Positions 8,669 to 18,034 of a stretch of DNA of 64,000 nucleotides are shown here, one piece after another. Within the stretch, counting starts at the first letter, position 1; every line of letters starts with the position of its first letter. The notes below the pieces were generated by a model that saw nothing but the letters and a program-made list of their open reading frames with translations, made no database searches and had not been told where the DNA came from. This DNA is from Alphaproteobacteria bacterium (lineage in GTDB: Bacteria; Pseudomonadota; Alphaproteobacteria; Sphingomonadales; Sphingomonadaceae). The stretch covers positions 1 through 64,000 of the forward strand of contig JAUHWC010000008.1 of assembly GCA_030424845.1 (NCBI GenBank), given 5' to 3'. The position numbers and the translations under genes were made by a program.

Positions 8669-9175
8669 TCATTTTATATCTGAAATTTTTACTGAGGCGC
8701 GGGTTTCCTTGCCCATGATATCGATGAGGACCCAGGCGCGATGTTGCGCAGTGAGCTTGTCAATCCTGCCGATAAATCCGGTGAGTGAGCCCTTGGTAAT
8801 TTCTACCTGATTGCCCGGCTTCAGATCCTCGTGATGGTGGATTATTCCTCGCTCATCGCTGGCGCTGAATATTTCCGTCATGACTTGCTGGGGTATCTTT
8901 GCCGGAGTGTCGTTGAAGCTGATCAAACGAGCGATGCCAGAAGTTGAGCGGAGGGCGCGCCATGGCGCCGATTTTTGGCAGATTGAGATGAATATGTACC
9001 CTGGAAAATAGGGCCTGGTTGCCTCCACAAATTTGCCGCCACGCACTTTGGTATAGGCTTCGAGTGGCAGAAAGCTGGTAAAACCTTGCCGCTCCAAATT
9101 GCGCTTGGCGATATTGGCACAGTTTGGCTTAAGCTGGGCAAGGTACCAGTCAGAAGTGTCTGCGATTGGCTTCAT
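8669..9175 (-). CDS. NusG/RfaH-like transcription antiterminator of the EPS locus
   Basis: 168 residues. The N-terminal NGN domain (WYLAQLKPNCANIAKRNLE, then FLPLEAY and PYFPGYIFI) binds RNA polymerase. The C-terminal KOW domain (GNQVEITKGSLTGFIGRID) follows. This is the layout of specialised NusG paralogues (RfaH, UpxY, LoaP), which let polymerase read through long polysaccharide operons. It is transcribed divergently from the MarR-type EPS regulator, so 9176-9338 holds both promoters. Acting on the long gene cluster here is the natural inference; no ops-type element was identified. Confidence 0.9.
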   Translation of the reverse strand: MKPIADTSDWYLAQLKPNCANIAKRNLERQGFTSFLPLEAYTKVRGGKFVEATRPYFPGYIFISICQKSAPWRALRSTSGIARLISFNDTPAKIPQQVMTEIFSASDERGIIHHHEDLKPGNQVEITKGSLTGFIGRIDKLTAQHRAWVLIDIMGKETRASVKISDIK

Positions 9176-9310
9176 GGATTGCGCTTTGGCCTGTCTGCGT
9201 TGGGGTATCTAGGCTTTGCCTGTGAGCTTGATGTTTTAGGCTGGGGCAGGGCGGTTATCCACTGCGTTTTTGCAAAGATTAGGGTTGCTGTCGGGCTTGA
9301 CCTAGACTAC

Positions 9311-9329
9311 GCTCAACATTGAGCAATGT
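9311..9329. promoter_or_regulatory. Two overlapping palindromes, candidate operator
   Basis: GCTCAACATTGAGCAATGT contains GCTCAA-CA-TTGAGC (9311-9324) and ACATTG-AG-CAATGT (9316-9329). It lies 10 bases before the start of the MarR-type regulator and in the divergent region with the antiterminator. A TTGACC at 9297-9302 could be a -35 box. Autoregulation by the MarR protein is inferred. Confidence 0.5.
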
Positions 9330-9338
9330 ACATGCCTT

Positions 9339-9800
9339 ATGCCCATTGCAAAAACCATGTTTTCAAGGCTGGCTCGCTCCACGCCTTGTGCGGTAGCTTT
9401 GGGGCGGCATTTGTCTGATCGCTCAGAGCAAATCCGCGAAGATACGCGCTTTCGCGTCCTTCGTCTTTTGGCTGATAATCCTGAGATTTCTCAGCGGCAA
9501 TTGGCCGAGCAATTGGGTATTAGCTCAGGGGCAGCGCACTATATCATAGCCGGCCTTGTCAAGGTCGGGCTCGTGAAATTGGAAAATTTCAAATCCTCGA
9601 GCGATAAGCGGCGCTATGCATATATTTTAACGCCAGCTGGGATTGCCGAGAAGTCGGCTATCACAGGACGCTTCCTTGAGCGCAAGATTGCTGAGTACAA
9701 CGCTCTTCGCCAAGAAATTGCAGAGCTTGAAGAGGAGTTAGGGCAAGAAAATGCGGCAAGCTCTAGTAAGGGTAAGTTAGCGGACAGGGCGGGGCGGTGA
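9339..9800 (+). CDS. MarR-family EPS-associated transcriptional regulator
   Basis: 153 residues. The winged helix is clear: REDTRFRVLRLLADNPEIS, then the recognition helix region QRQLAEQLGISSGAAHYII, then the wing LVKLENFKSSSDKRRYAY. It ends in a coiled-coil helix (ERKIAEYNALRQEIAELEEEL) for dimerisation. This matches the EPS-associated MarR group found beside polysaccharide loci. A second in-frame ATG at 9357 is possible. It lies next to the NusG-like gene and upstream of the sugar genes, so control of EPS transcription is likely. The overlapping palindromes at 9311-9329 are its probable operator. Confidence 0.9.
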   Translation: MPIAKTMFSRLARSTPCAVALGRHLSDRSEQIREDTRFRVLRLLADNPEISQRQLAEQLGISSGAAHYIIAGLVKVGLVKLENFKSSSDKRRYAYILTPAGIAEKSAITGRFLERKIAEYNALRQEIAELEEELGQENAASSSKGKLADRAGR

Positions 9801-10076
9801 TCGCTTTTTGTGGCCTTGTCAGGCGGTCCTTCGAGAGTTTGCGTTATCGGGGGCTTAATCGGGTTGGGGACATCGGCAAAATGCCTCGGGTCGTTAGGTC
9901 TTCACGGAAGTGGTGGCGAGTCTCACGGGAGAACGCAGGGCCCAACGATCTGCGAAGGTTGCCGGATGGGCTCGAAGCCTGCCTAGAGTCAATGCAGCGC
10001 TAGGCCTTGTGAGGCCCGCTACACGATCGCCGACCCTTAGGGCGACGAGGACGGACAGATCCTTGAGGCCCCCAAG

Positions 10077-11270
10077 GTGCATACATTAAGCACCTGCAAT
10101 TTACAAAACCTGAGCCTAGATCAACCCGGTCAGACCAAGCTTGCCATATCAAATCCGTGCGACTATGCCGCGCTCGTTATGGAGACCAATTCAGAATCAT
10201 TTTCAGTACAAATTATCCCTGCCCCGTTACCTCGCGGAAGTCAGTTTCCCGATTTAGCGCGATCCGTGGATTACGGGCGCCATCCCGCCTATCAGACGCT
10301 GGTTACGCAGGCGGGGTTGTTCCTGCGCCTGCGCGCGCTCGGTAGTTTTGTCAAAACTTTCACTGGACTGTTGGCCAAGCGCATCACACGCTATGAAATG
10401 ATACCTTATGATTTGCGCAATTCTGGTGGGCTGGCGATGGCAAGGCAAGGGCTGAAGAACGCCCTCAGACTGAATTCTCCTACAGCTCCGTTCTCAGGCG
10501 ATGCCCCCGTGCTTGCCTCACTTCGCGATCATGGCATCGCGGTTGTTCAGATTGACGAACAAGCGCACGACCGGCTCGAGGCCATCGCGGCGGCGCATTT
10601 CGATATGCTGACCAAACGCCGCAAGGAACGCGAAAACGAGACACGACAGTTTGAAGATTCTCGCAGCACGGTTAGCCGCACATCTGAACCGGAGCTGTTT
10701 GACCGCATTGAATCGCTGTTGCACGCAGCGGGGATCATGGATGCCGCGAGCGCGTATCTGGGGCGCGCGGTGCAGTTGGCTGACGTCAACCCTCAGATCA
10801 ACGATGCGAGCGACAGTTTCTGGCGTGATATATTTCCGGACATGCCGGAGACTCCCTTGTCGCCGACTGCATACTACCATCGCGATGCTTCCGGCGGCGA
10901 TCTTAAGGCCATATTCTATATCTCTGATGTTGGGCCGAAGAATGGCCCATTCACTTATGTCCTTGGGTCGCACCAAGCCGATGTACGTCGGATTGATGAC
11001 CTGATTTGCGAGGCGAATGACCATGGTCTATCAGCGACTGACCGAGCGACCCGGTCGCTCTTTGCTGCCTTGCCCAAAGCCCTCAGGAGAAAGGGCTCTT
11101 TCGGAAATGATCTCGAGCCGGGATCGGACGCTGCGCGCCTGATTGCCGAGCGCAGTTGGTCAATCGAGGGCCCTGCTGGCTCCATAGTCCTATTTGACAC
11201 CAAAGGCATCCATCGCGGCGGCATGGTGGAGCACGGCGAGCGAAGGGTAATCACCTGTGTACTTGGATAA
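10077..11270 (+). CDS. PhyH-family 2-oxoglutarate/Fe(II) dioxygenase-like protein
   Basis: 397 residues from GTG 10077, which has TTGAGG at a good distance. An in-frame ATG at 10179 without a clear SD would give 363 residues. The C-terminal half has the double-stranded beta-helix features of phytanoyl-CoA dioxygenases: the HxD pair in YYHRDAS, the GPFTYVLGSH stretch, and the distal iron ligand region GSIVLFDTKGIHRGG with a following Arg (ERRVI) for 2-oxoglutarate. It would hydroxylate a small molecule or sugar or lipid precursor; the substrate is unknown. It lies between the EPS regulator and a Wzy-like gene, so a role in modifying the polysaccharide or its lipid is a reasonable guess only. 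Confidence 0.8.
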   Translation: MHTLSTCNLQNLSLDQPGQTKLAISNPCDYAALVMETNSESFSVQIIPAPLPRGSQFPDLARSVDYGRHPAYQTLVTQAGLFLRLRALGSFVKTFTGLLAKRITRYEMIPYDLRNSGGLAMARQGLKNALRLNSPTAPFSGDAPVLASLRDHGIAVVQIDEQAHDRLEAIAAAHFDMLTKRRKERENETRQFEDSRSTVSRTSEPELFDRIESLLHAAGIMDAASAYLGRAVQLADVNPQINDASDSFWRDIFPDMPETPLSPTAYYHRDASGGDLKAIFYISDVGPKNGPFTYVLGSHQADVRRIDDLICEANDHGLSATDRATRSLFAALPKALRRKGSFGNDLEPGSDAARLIAERSWSIEGPAGSIVLFDTKGIHRGGMVEHGERRVITCVLG

Positions 11271-11300
11271 CCAGAACCAACGCTCCAGGAGATTCTCGGA

Positions 11301-12602
11301 GTGAGAACGCACCCCGGCATTACCATGCTCATCGTCTGGGCTATGGCGGTGGCGGCCTTTGTAATCCTACCGTTCCAGATCGAAACACGGACTGTGACCA
11401 CTCACGGATTCTTGATTCTCGCCCTTTTCCTGGGGACATTTGTAGCAGGTTCTTTTCTTGCCTCTCCGATTTTGCCGCGAAAAAAGCAAATCGTTTACGA
11501 GAGGCTTGATATGGCCCGAGCAGACAAGCTCATTTTCTTTGGGACCTTAGTTGCGATTTTTGCGCTGTTGGCCGAAAGCGCGACGACTTCGGTCACTACC
11601 CTAGAGGGCGCCTTCCTGGATCGTAACGAGCGTTCGGTTGGCGTGTTGCTGGGACAGGATACGGGTGGATCCATTTTCTTTCAAATCGGCTTTCTTACCT
11701 ATCCGATTGCCTTTGTTGCCATAGTGCGAGAAATACTGTTTCGGGAGCGGATCCGTATTTACGCTTTGGCATTCTTCGGCTTCTTGCCGCCGGTTTTGGC
11801 GGCGCTCGTCATGGGCGGTCGCGGCACCATTCTTTTTGCATTTGTTGTTCTCGTAGCCGCCTTTTGGACGCGGGGCGTATTGTTTCCCCGTAGCAAGAAG
11901 GTGCGGAGCAAAGAATCGAGGGGGAGACGCGTAGTTACGGCCATTGCCGTCGCGGCTGGTATGATGGTCGCAATGGACTATTTTGTGGACGTGTTTCTGG
12001 TGCGAGCCAATGTGGCTGGAGGCGTCCAAGCGATGTCACAAATAGCCGCATACAACTGGGGCGTCAGCTTCAACGGAAAGGGGTCAGAAACGCTCTACGC
12101 AATTGTCGGTGAGAGCAACGCATACCTTATCTATGTTTTCATTTGGTACCTAGTGCAGGGGTTGCTGATCTCCAACACCATTTTTTCCGAGTTTACCGGC
12201 GACCCGACGCTTGGCATTTACGGGGTTGACCTTGCCACTGCGGTGGCCCGTCGTATTGATCCCGAATTTGTCTCATCAAGGTTTTTGTCTCTGGCAGGCC
12301 TTAATGTTTACGGTTTTCTTCCCAATGCATTTGGCTCCCTCTACGTTGATTTCAAATTCTTCGGCCTGGTTCTGACATTTGCGTGGGGATTTGCTTGTGG
12401 TTTTGTTTATCGCCGAACGATGCGATCAAGCGATGCCCGCTGGCTCTTTGTTTGGCCGCTCATTTCAGTCGGCCTGATTTTCAGCCTGCTAAATACCCCT
12501 CTGGGCTTTAACAACGGATTTACCACCCATATTTGGTTTCTGGCCGTGACGTTATTGATCAGGAGGGTTCATGGGACACGCACTCAGTTTGTCGCGGCTT
12601 GA
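11301..12602 (+). CDS. Wzy-like polysaccharide polymerase
   Basis: 433 residues with about 10-12 hydrophobic segments, and a charged loop at about 195-210 (RSKKVRSKESRGRR). A large external loop at about 235-320 (VSFNGKGSETLYAIVGESNAY) lies before the last segments. This is the general plan of O-antigen polymerases, whose sequence is poorly conserved. The GTG start at 11301 has AGGAG nine bases upstream. It is followed by an acyltransferase and sugar genes. Together with the flippase at 22149 it would complete a Wzx/Wzy pathway. Confidence 0.7.
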   Translation: MRTHPGITMLIVWAMAVAAFVILPFQIETRTVTTHGFLILALFLGTFVAGSFLASPILPRKKQIVYERLDMARADKLIFFGTLVAIFALLAESATTSVTTLEGAFLDRNERSVGVLLGQDTGGSIFFQIGFLTYPIAFVAIVREILFRERIRIYALAFFGFLPPVLAALVMGGRGTILFAFVVLVAAFWTRGVLFPRSKKVRSKESRGRRVVTAIAVAAGMMVAMDYFVDVFLVRANVAGGVQAMSQIAAYNWGVSFNGKGSETLYAIVGESNAYLIYVFIWYLVQGLLISNTIFSEFTGDPTLGIYGVDLATAVARRIDPEFVSSRFLSLAGLNVYGFLPNAFGSLYVDFKFFGLVLTFAWGFACGFVYRRTMRSSDARWLFVWPLISVGLIFSLLNTPLGFNNGFTTHIWFLAVTLLIRRVHGTRTQFVAA

Positions 12603-12977
12603 TACGGAATCGGAAATGCGGTGTTCGCCCAGGCCTAAAAGTGCCGCGCTTTATCCCGCCGGCATCGATTGGCCTCGGGCCCTTTCGGCCCTTCTACTCG
12701 GTGAGCCCGGCATCAAAGCAGGTCAAGACCTTGTCGATTACCCTAGCCCGCACGGCGGGCAAGAGCATACACAGGCCGGAGACCACTCGGGCGAAGGCCC
12801 CACGCGTCGGCCGGAACTCGAGCAGCATCGATACTTAAGTTTTCTTGAACAATGGCATCGCGGCCCATCTTTGGCTCACGCTGAAGTTCTTTGTCTCAAA
12901 GCCCCCTCCCCTCTGAAGCGCTGGCAGATGCCTACCTTTGCGTTTGCGGGGCCTTTGATCCGACGGGGGTGTAAACT
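12603..12977. other. Intergenic stretch, possible degenerate coding remnant
   Basis: 375 bases between the polymerase and the acyltransferase. A plus frame (12571-12993) overlaps both neighbours and is poor in protein character. One minus-strand frame (about 12690-12830) reads like protein (FRPTRGAFARVVSGL and so on) but is cut by stops and unidentified. I see no terminator with a T-run. Confidence 0.4.
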
Positions 12978-14963
12978 GTGTCAGCTGCACTGAGATACCG
13001 CCCCGAAATAGATGGCCTGCGCGCGTTGGCTGTGCTCGCCGTGATGCTGTTCCACGCCGGGAACCGGGCCTTTCCTGGCGGTTATGTAGGGGTCGATATT
13101 TTTTTTGTGATCAGCGGTTTCCTTATCACCTCGATCATCAGCAAGGAAGTTGATAACAAACAATTTTCCTTCGCGCACTTCTATGAGCGCCGCATTCGGC
13201 GCATCTTCCCTGCCCTCTATTTCTTGCTGCTTTCCGTCCTACTTGCAGGCCTGGTATTTTTGACCCCACCCGAGTTACGAAATCTTGGGCAAAGCGTGTT
13301 CGCGACCGTCGCTTTCGCCGGCAACATTTTCTTCTATTTCAAGAGCGGCTATTTTGACCCCGACGGCGAGACGCAGCCGCTGCTGCATATGTGGAGCTTG
13401 GGCGTTGAGGAACAGTTCTACATTTTCTTCCCGGTATTTCTCCTGTTGGTCTCACAGTGGGGAAGGCGGTGGCTTATCCCTTTGCTCGCAACAATACTCG
13501 TCGCCTCGTTGGTCGCTTCGGTTGCCAAGAGCACCTCTGATCCCGCGGGCGTTTTCTATCTCCCACATTTCCGCGGCTGGGAACTGCTCGTAGGGTGCAT
13601 CCTTGCTCTTTGGATGCGAGCAGGGTTTTTCGCCGATGGTGTAAGCAAGCCAACGAGCTACCTACTCGAATTTTTTGCCCTTGCATGCATTGCAATACCC
13701 GTGCTCGGCTATAATGCGGATACGCCGTTTCCAGGGTTGACGGCGATTCCACCGGTGCTGGGTACCGCGATCCTGATCGCGGTTTCGCGCGCTCACACGC
13801 CGGTGGGGCGGTTGCTCGCGTGGAAGCCCATGACGCTGATCGGGCTCATTTCGTACAGCGCTTATCTTTGGCACCAACCGCTGCTCGTGATCGCCCGACT
13901 GCGTACCGGGTTTGAGCTGGCTACCTGGCAGGCCAATTTGTTGTGCCTGGCTGCACTGGGCTTTGCTTATGTGTCATGGCGCTCGGTCGAGCGCCCGTTT
14001 CGTGACAGCAATTTCCTTGCGAGACGGCAGGTGTTCCTCTTCGCCGCAATTACCTCCGCTTTGATCGCCGGGATGGGCCTCGCACTTCATTTCGGAAAGG
14101 GCTTGCCGCATCGCTTCGAGAGCCGCGCCCTTCAATTGGCTGCGACAGCTGAGCTCAGCCCAAAGCGTGGCGCCTGCCATGCCGAAGCATGGAACCAGTT
14201 GACGGCGCAAAGTGCCTGCCGTTACGGTGGAGCAGACACGTCTTGGGCAGTCCTTGGTGACAGCCACGGCGTAGAGCTAGGCTACGCCCTGTCGCAAGCG
14301 TTGGAGCCTAGCGGGAAGGGCATTGTTCACCTAACCTATAGTGCGTGTCCGCCGCTGTTGCGCGAAAAGGTCGAGGGCACCGGCTGCACACAATGGCTGC
14401 GCTCGACCACGGACTGGCTCGCTGACAACGAAGAGATCCGCAACGTGGTGATCGTGTTCCGCCATTCGCAATATTTGCTCGGGCCAATCCGTACACCGCT
14501 CGGCGGAGCCGACATCTTCCACCCGCCTTTCCTCCGCTCGGTACCGCCAGAGCTTGCCAAGAGAGCCTATTGGGAAGATTTCGCCCAGCTGGTGGGGCGG
14601 ATCGCTGAAGATGGACGCCGCGTATTCGTAGTGACAACCGTTCCCGAATTGCCCCGCAATCCGATGGATTATGTTTATACCGGCCGCTGGCCGTTTCTCT
14701 CCAGCGTGAAAGCTTCCATTCCAATGGATGGGGTGCGCAAACGCCAAAGTGAGGTACGCCAAAACCTCCAGCGTATCGTTTCTTCGACCCGCGGTACGGT
14801 TTTGATCGATACAAACGAGGCGCTTTGCGATAAGCAGGGATGTGCGGTTATCGCAGATAGCGAGGTTTTGTATTTCGACGACAACCACCTGTCGCTGCCA
14901 GGTGCCGCGCGGGTAGTCGAAAGTCAGTTGGGCCCTTACCTCCCATCCGGAATCTCGCGATGA
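12978..14963 (+). CDS. Acyltransferase 3 with C-terminal SGNH domain (OafA-like O-acetyltransferase)
   Basis: 661 residues. The N-terminal half is the acyltransferase-3 membrane domain: YRPEIDGLRALAVLAVMLFH with the conserved His, then GGYVGVDIFFVISGFLI and FYERRIRRIFPAL, and about ten membrane segments to residue 365. The C-terminal half is a periplasmic SGNH domain with the catalytic GDSH block (about 423-426) and the late DDNHLS block. Such proteins O-acetylate lipopolysaccharide or EPS sugars from cytoplasmic acetyl-CoA. The start is GTG after a G-rich SD. The stop overlaps the next gene by 4 bases, so this begins a coupled operon running to 20091. Confidence 0.93.
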   Translation: MSAALRYRPEIDGLRALAVLAVMLFHAGNRAFPGGYVGVDIFFVISGFLITSIISKEVDNKQFSFAHFYERRIRRIFPALYFLLLSVLLAGLVFLTPPELRNLGQSVFATVAFAGNIFFYFKSGYFDPDGETQPLLHMWSLGVEEQFYIFFPVFLLLVSQWGRRWLIPLLATILVASLVASVAKSTSDPAGVFYLPHFRGWELLVGCILALWMRAGFFADGVSKPTSYLLEFFALACIAIPVLGYNADTPFPGLTAIPPVLGTAILIAVSRAHTPVGRLLAWKPMTLIGLISYSAYLWHQPLLVIARLRTGFELATWQANLLCLAALGFAYVSWRSVERPFRDSNFLARRQVFLFAAITSALIAGMGLALHFGKGLPHRFESRALQLAATAELSPKRGACHAEAWNQLTAQSACRYGGADTSWAVLGDSHGVELGYALSQALEPSGKGIVHLTYSACPPLLREKVEGTGCTQWLRSTTDWLADNEEIRNVVIVFRHSQYLLGPIRTPLGGADIFHPPFLRSVPPELAKRAYWEDFAQLVGRIAEDGRRVFVVTTVPELPRNPMDYVYTGRWPFLSSVKASIPMDGVRKRQSEVRQNLQRIVSSTRGTVLIDTNEALCDKQGCAVIADSEVLYFDDNHLSLPGAARVVESQLGPYLPSGISR

Positions 14964-15880
14964 GTACTGTCCTCGTCACTGGCGCGACCGGCTTTTTGGG
15001 GCGACGCTTGGTAGATGTGCTCCGGCAAGCGGGCTACACCGTGCGCGGGGCGGTACGCGAACAAAGCCCGGCGCTGCCAGCCGACGTGAACCAGATCGCG
15101 GTAGGCGACATGAGCGATGGCGTGGACTGGGTACCCGCCGTCGCAGACACCGATTACGTCGTTCATGTCGCAGGACGTGCACACAGGCTGCGCGACGATG
15201 CGCGCGATCCGCTGGCAGAGTTCCGCAAGGTCAATACCGATGCCACAATAAGTCTCGCCGAAGCAGCGCAGGAGGCCGGGGTGAAGCGGTTCGTTTTCGT
15301 CTCGACGATCGGGGTCAATGGGAGCGAGACGCATGGAACACCCTTTACCGCTGTCGATACGCCACAGCCGCATTCGCCCTATGCGGTTTCGAAATGGGAG
15401 GCAGAGCAGGCGCTGGGAAAGCTGGCTGAGGCGAGCGCCATGGAAATCGTTATTCTGCGCCCGCCGCTGATTCTAGGCGAAAACCCCAAGGGCAATCTCG
15501 CGCTCATTCACCAGACCTTGCGACGCGGGCTACCGCTGCCCTTTGCGATGGTCGACAAAAACCGGCGCAGCTTCGTCACGGCGGAGCGGCTGGCCCATAT
15601 TCTTGTGGCGTGCTTGGTCGAAGACCGCGCGGCCAATACAACATTTACACTCGCCGATCCGCAGCCGCTTTCGACCCGGGCTTTCATTGCCGGCGAGGCC
15701 GCGCGCCTTGGCGTGAAGCTGCGTTTGGTTCCTGTGCCGCCGGGCCTTCTCTCGTTTGGTCTGGGCTTGCTCGGCAAGGGTGATTTGGCCAATCAGTTGC
15801 TGGGTGATCTGGAAGTGGATGGGAGCGCGGCAAATGCGATCCTCGACGATTACGAGCAGCACCAGCAAGGTACCCCATGA
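14960..15880 (+). CDS. NAD-dependent sugar epimerase/dehydratase family protein (extended SDR)
   Basis: 306 residues. The Rossmann glycine motif is TGATGFLG at residues 7-14, the catalytic Tyr-Lys pair is in SPYAVSKWEAE, and the active-site Ser/Thr is in FVSTIGVNG. The closest functional analogy is the 4-reductases and 4-epimerases paired with short initiating transferases (for example WbpV, which reduces UDP-4-keto-6-deoxy-GlcNAc). It overlaps its neighbours by ATGA on both sides, so it is coupled with the acyltransferase and with neuB. It could draw on the same 4-keto sugar as the aminotransferase at 18035. A broken relative lies at about 32400-32640. Confidence 0.85.
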   Translation: MSTVLVTGATGFLGRRLVDVLRQAGYTVRGAVREQSPALPADVNQIAVGDMSDGVDWVPAVADTDYVVHVAGRAHRLRDDARDPLAEFRKVNTDATISLAEAAQEAGVKRFVFVSTIGVNGSETHGTPFTAVDTPQPHSPYAVSKWEAEQALGKLAEASAMEIVILRPPLILGENPKGNLALIHQTLRRGLPLPFAMVDKNRRSFVTAERLAHILVACLVEDRAANTTFTLADPQPLSTRAFIAGEAARLGVKLRLVPVPPGLLSFGLGLLGKGDLANQLLGDLEVDGSAANAILDDYEQHQQGTP

Positions 15881-16899
15881 CCCCTGTTTTCATCATTGCC
15901 GAAGCCGGCGTGAATCATAACGGCTCGGCCGAGCGGGCCTTGCAGATGGTCGACACGGCCGCGCGCTGCGGGGCGGACGCGATTAAGTTCCAGACCTTCA
16001 GCGCCGACCGGCTCGTGACTCGCGATGCGCCCAAGGCGGCCTATCAAAAGGCCAATACTGGCGAAGGCAATCAGTATGACATGCTGCGGGCGCTGGAATT
16101 GGACGAGGGGCTCCATCGCCAGCTCTTCGCACGCTGCGGGGAAAAGGGCATCGAATTCATGTCGACGCCCTTTGACGAACAGGCTGCCGATTTCCTCGCC
16201 CATCTGGGTATGCGACGATTCAAGATTCCGTCTGGCGAGATTACCAACCTGCCGTATCTGCGCCATATCGCGGCAAAGGGTGCAGCGATGATCCTCTCAA
16301 CCGGCATGGCAACGATGGGCGAGATCGAGGATGCTGTCGCCGCAATCGAAGAGGTTTCCCCGCATGGCAAGGACGTTAATCTTACCATCCTCCATTGCAC
16401 GTCGAACTATCCCGCCGAACCCGAAGAACTGAACTTGCGCGCCATGCAGGCCATCGCAGAGGCGACCGGTCGCCCAGTGGGCTATTCGGACCATAGCAAC
16501 GGATCGGTCGCAGCGATCGCATGCACCGCTCTAGGCGCAACGGTGATCGAGAAGCACTTCACTGAGGATAGCAGCTTACCTGGCCCCGACCACAAGGCCT
16601 CGCTTGAACCGGACGAGTTCGAATCATTTGTGCGCGAGGTGCGCACCGCCGAGACTATGCTGGGCAGCAGTGACAAAGGGCCGACCCACTCCGAAATACA
16701 GACCCGGCTCATCGTCCGTCGCTCGATAACTCTCGCTAAATCACTGACCCAGGGCGAGGCGGTGACGCGCGAGCATTTAATACTGATGCGCCCCGGCAGC
16801 GGAGTCGCTCCCAAACATCTCGACGCACTCATCGGTCAAAAAGCAAAGCGCGACCTTCGCGCCGGAACGCAGCCGACCAACGAAGATTTCACCGACTGA
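15877..16899 (+). CDS. neuB: NeuB-type nonulosonic acid synthase (legionaminate/sialate synthase)
   Basis: Condenses an N-acyl-mannosamine-type sugar with phosphoenolpyruvate to a nine-carbon acid. 340 residues. The TIM-barrel domain has the family blocks IIAEAGVNHNG (6-16), DAIKFQTF, STPFDEQAADFL, KIPSGEITNLPYL, LHCTSNYPA, GYSDHSNG and VIEKHFTED. The C-terminal antifreeze-like SAF domain follows (about 285-340, VRRSITLAKSL to LRAGTQPTNED). Gene order neuB-neuC-aminotransferase fits the legionaminic-acid pathway (LegI) better than true sialic acid, since an aminotransferase is present. It starts in a 4-base overlap with the epimerase, and neuC begins in its stop codon. Confidence 0.95.
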   Translation: MTPVFIIAEAGVNHNGSAERALQMVDTAARCGADAIKFQTFSADRLVTRDAPKAAYQKANTGEGNQYDMLRALELDEGLHRQLFARCGEKGIEFMSTPFDEQAADFLAHLGMRRFKIPSGEITNLPYLRHIAAKGAAMILSTGMATMGEIEDAVAAIEEVSPHGKDVNLTILHCTSNYPAEPEELNLRAMQAIAEATGRPVGYSDHSNGSVAAIACTALGATVIEKHFTEDSSLPGPDHKASLEPDEFESFVREVRTAETMLGSSDKGPTHSEIQTRLIVRRSITLAKSLTQGEAVTREHLILMRPGSGVAPKHLDALIGQKAKRDLRAGTQPTNEDFTD

Positions 16900-18029
16900 T
16901 GCGCCGGGTACTCTACATCTCGGGCACCCGCGCCGATTTTGGCCTTATGCGCCGGACGCTGGCGGCCATTGATCAATCGATCGAGCTGGAACTGGGCGTG
17001 CTGGTGACCAGCATGCATCTCGACCCCGCCTATGGTGAGACCGTGCGCGAGATCGAGGATGCGGGGTTTGCCATCATCGAGCGCGTGCCAGTGCCACTCT
17101 CGCCGACGACCGGCGCCACGATGGCGCGCGGGCTGGGAAAAATGGTGAGCGCCTTCACCGACGCCATTCTCGATTGGGGACCCGATCTGATCTTGTTGCT
17201 GGGAGATCGCGGCGAAATGCTGGCGGGCGCGATCTGCGGACTGCATCTCAATGTGCCTGTGGTGCATATCCATGGCGGCGAGCGCTCAGGCACGATCGAT
17301 GAGGCCTTGCGCCACGCGATTTCGAAGCTGTCCCACATTCATCTACCCGCCACGCAGGAAAGTGCCGAGCGGATCGCCGCGATGGGTGAGGAGCGGACCC
17401 AAATCCATGTCGTTGGGGCGCCCGGGCTCGACGGGCTGACCGAGACTGACACGTCCGGCTTTGCCGAGTTCCTCGCTACGACCGGTCTCGACCCAGAACG
17501 CCCTTTCGCGCTGGTGGTGTTCCATCCCGTGGTACAGGAGGATCGGGCTTGCGATTCGCAGATGGAAACCATCCTCGATGCGCTGCGCCACGCGGGTATT
17601 GCAGCGCTCGCGCTTCAGCCCAATGCGGATGCGGGTAGCGAAGCGATTCGCAGCGTGCTGGCACGGCGTGCGCGGCCTGGAGAAGTTGCGGTCTTGCGCC
17701 ATCTCGAACGCGGGCAGTTTGTTGGTGCGATGGCCCGCTGCGCAGTGATGGTCGGGAATAGCAGCGCCGGGATCATCGAGGCGGCGAGCTTCGGCACACC
17801 AGTAGTGAATATAGGCTCGCGCCAGAACCTTCGCGAACGCAATCCCAATGTGCGCGACGTATCAGTCGAGAGGGATGAGATCGCACAAGCGATTGCCGCG
17901 GCTTTGAAGGGGGGTCGCTTTTCGCCGGACAACCGCTATGGCGACGGACAGACGGCAGTGCGCATTGTTCGCCTGCTTGAAACGCTTTCTTTGGAACGCG
18001 AAGTGCTGGACAAAGTGAACAGCTATTAG
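16899..18029 (+). CDS. neuC: NeuC-type hydrolysing UDP-GlcNAc-like 2-epimerase
   Basis: Removes UDP and inverts C2 of a UDP-GlcNAc-type sugar, giving the ManNAc-type substrate of NeuB. 376 residues with the GT-B-like fold motifs of the family: SGTRADFGLMR near the N-terminus, LGDRGEMLAGA, HIHGGERSGTIDEALRHAISKLSH, GAPGLDG, and late VGNSSAGIIEA and NIGSRQ. It shares a TGATG junction with neuB. In the legionaminic route the equivalent enzyme (LegG) takes UDP-diNAc-bacillosamine. The flanking aminotransferase makes that reading more likely than plain ManNAc formation. Confidence 0.95.
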   Translation: MRRVLYISGTRADFGLMRRTLAAIDQSIELELGVLVTSMHLDPAYGETVREIEDAGFAIIERVPVPLSPTTGATMARGLGKMVSAFTDAILDWGPDLILLLGDRGEMLAGAICGLHLNVPVVHIHGGERSGTIDEALRHAISKLSHIHLPATQESAERIAAMGEERTQIHVVGAPGLDGLTETDTSGFAEFLATTGLDPERPFALVVFHPVVQEDRACDSQMETILDALRHAGIAALALQPNADAGSEAIRSVLARRARPGEVAVLRHLERGQFVGAMARCAVMVGNSSAGIIEAASFGTPVVNIGSRQNLRERNPNVRDVSVERDEIAQAIAAALKGGRFSPDNRYGDGQTAVRIVRLLETLSLEREVLDKVNSY

Positions 18030-18034
18030 GCGCG

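Noticed and set aside
8669-9175. Considered as general NusG
   Set aside because: Genomic NusG sits with secE and ribosomal genes; this one lies alone in an EPS locus and is of the specialised RfaH/UpxY kind.
9797-10003. Plus-strand frame overlapping the MarR gene stop
   Set aside because: Short, Arg/Ser-rich without hydrophobic core pattern; reads like non-coding GC-rich sequence.
12571-12993. Plus-strand frame of 140 codons bridging polymerase and acyltransferase genes
   Set aside because: Overlaps both neighbours and has low protein character.
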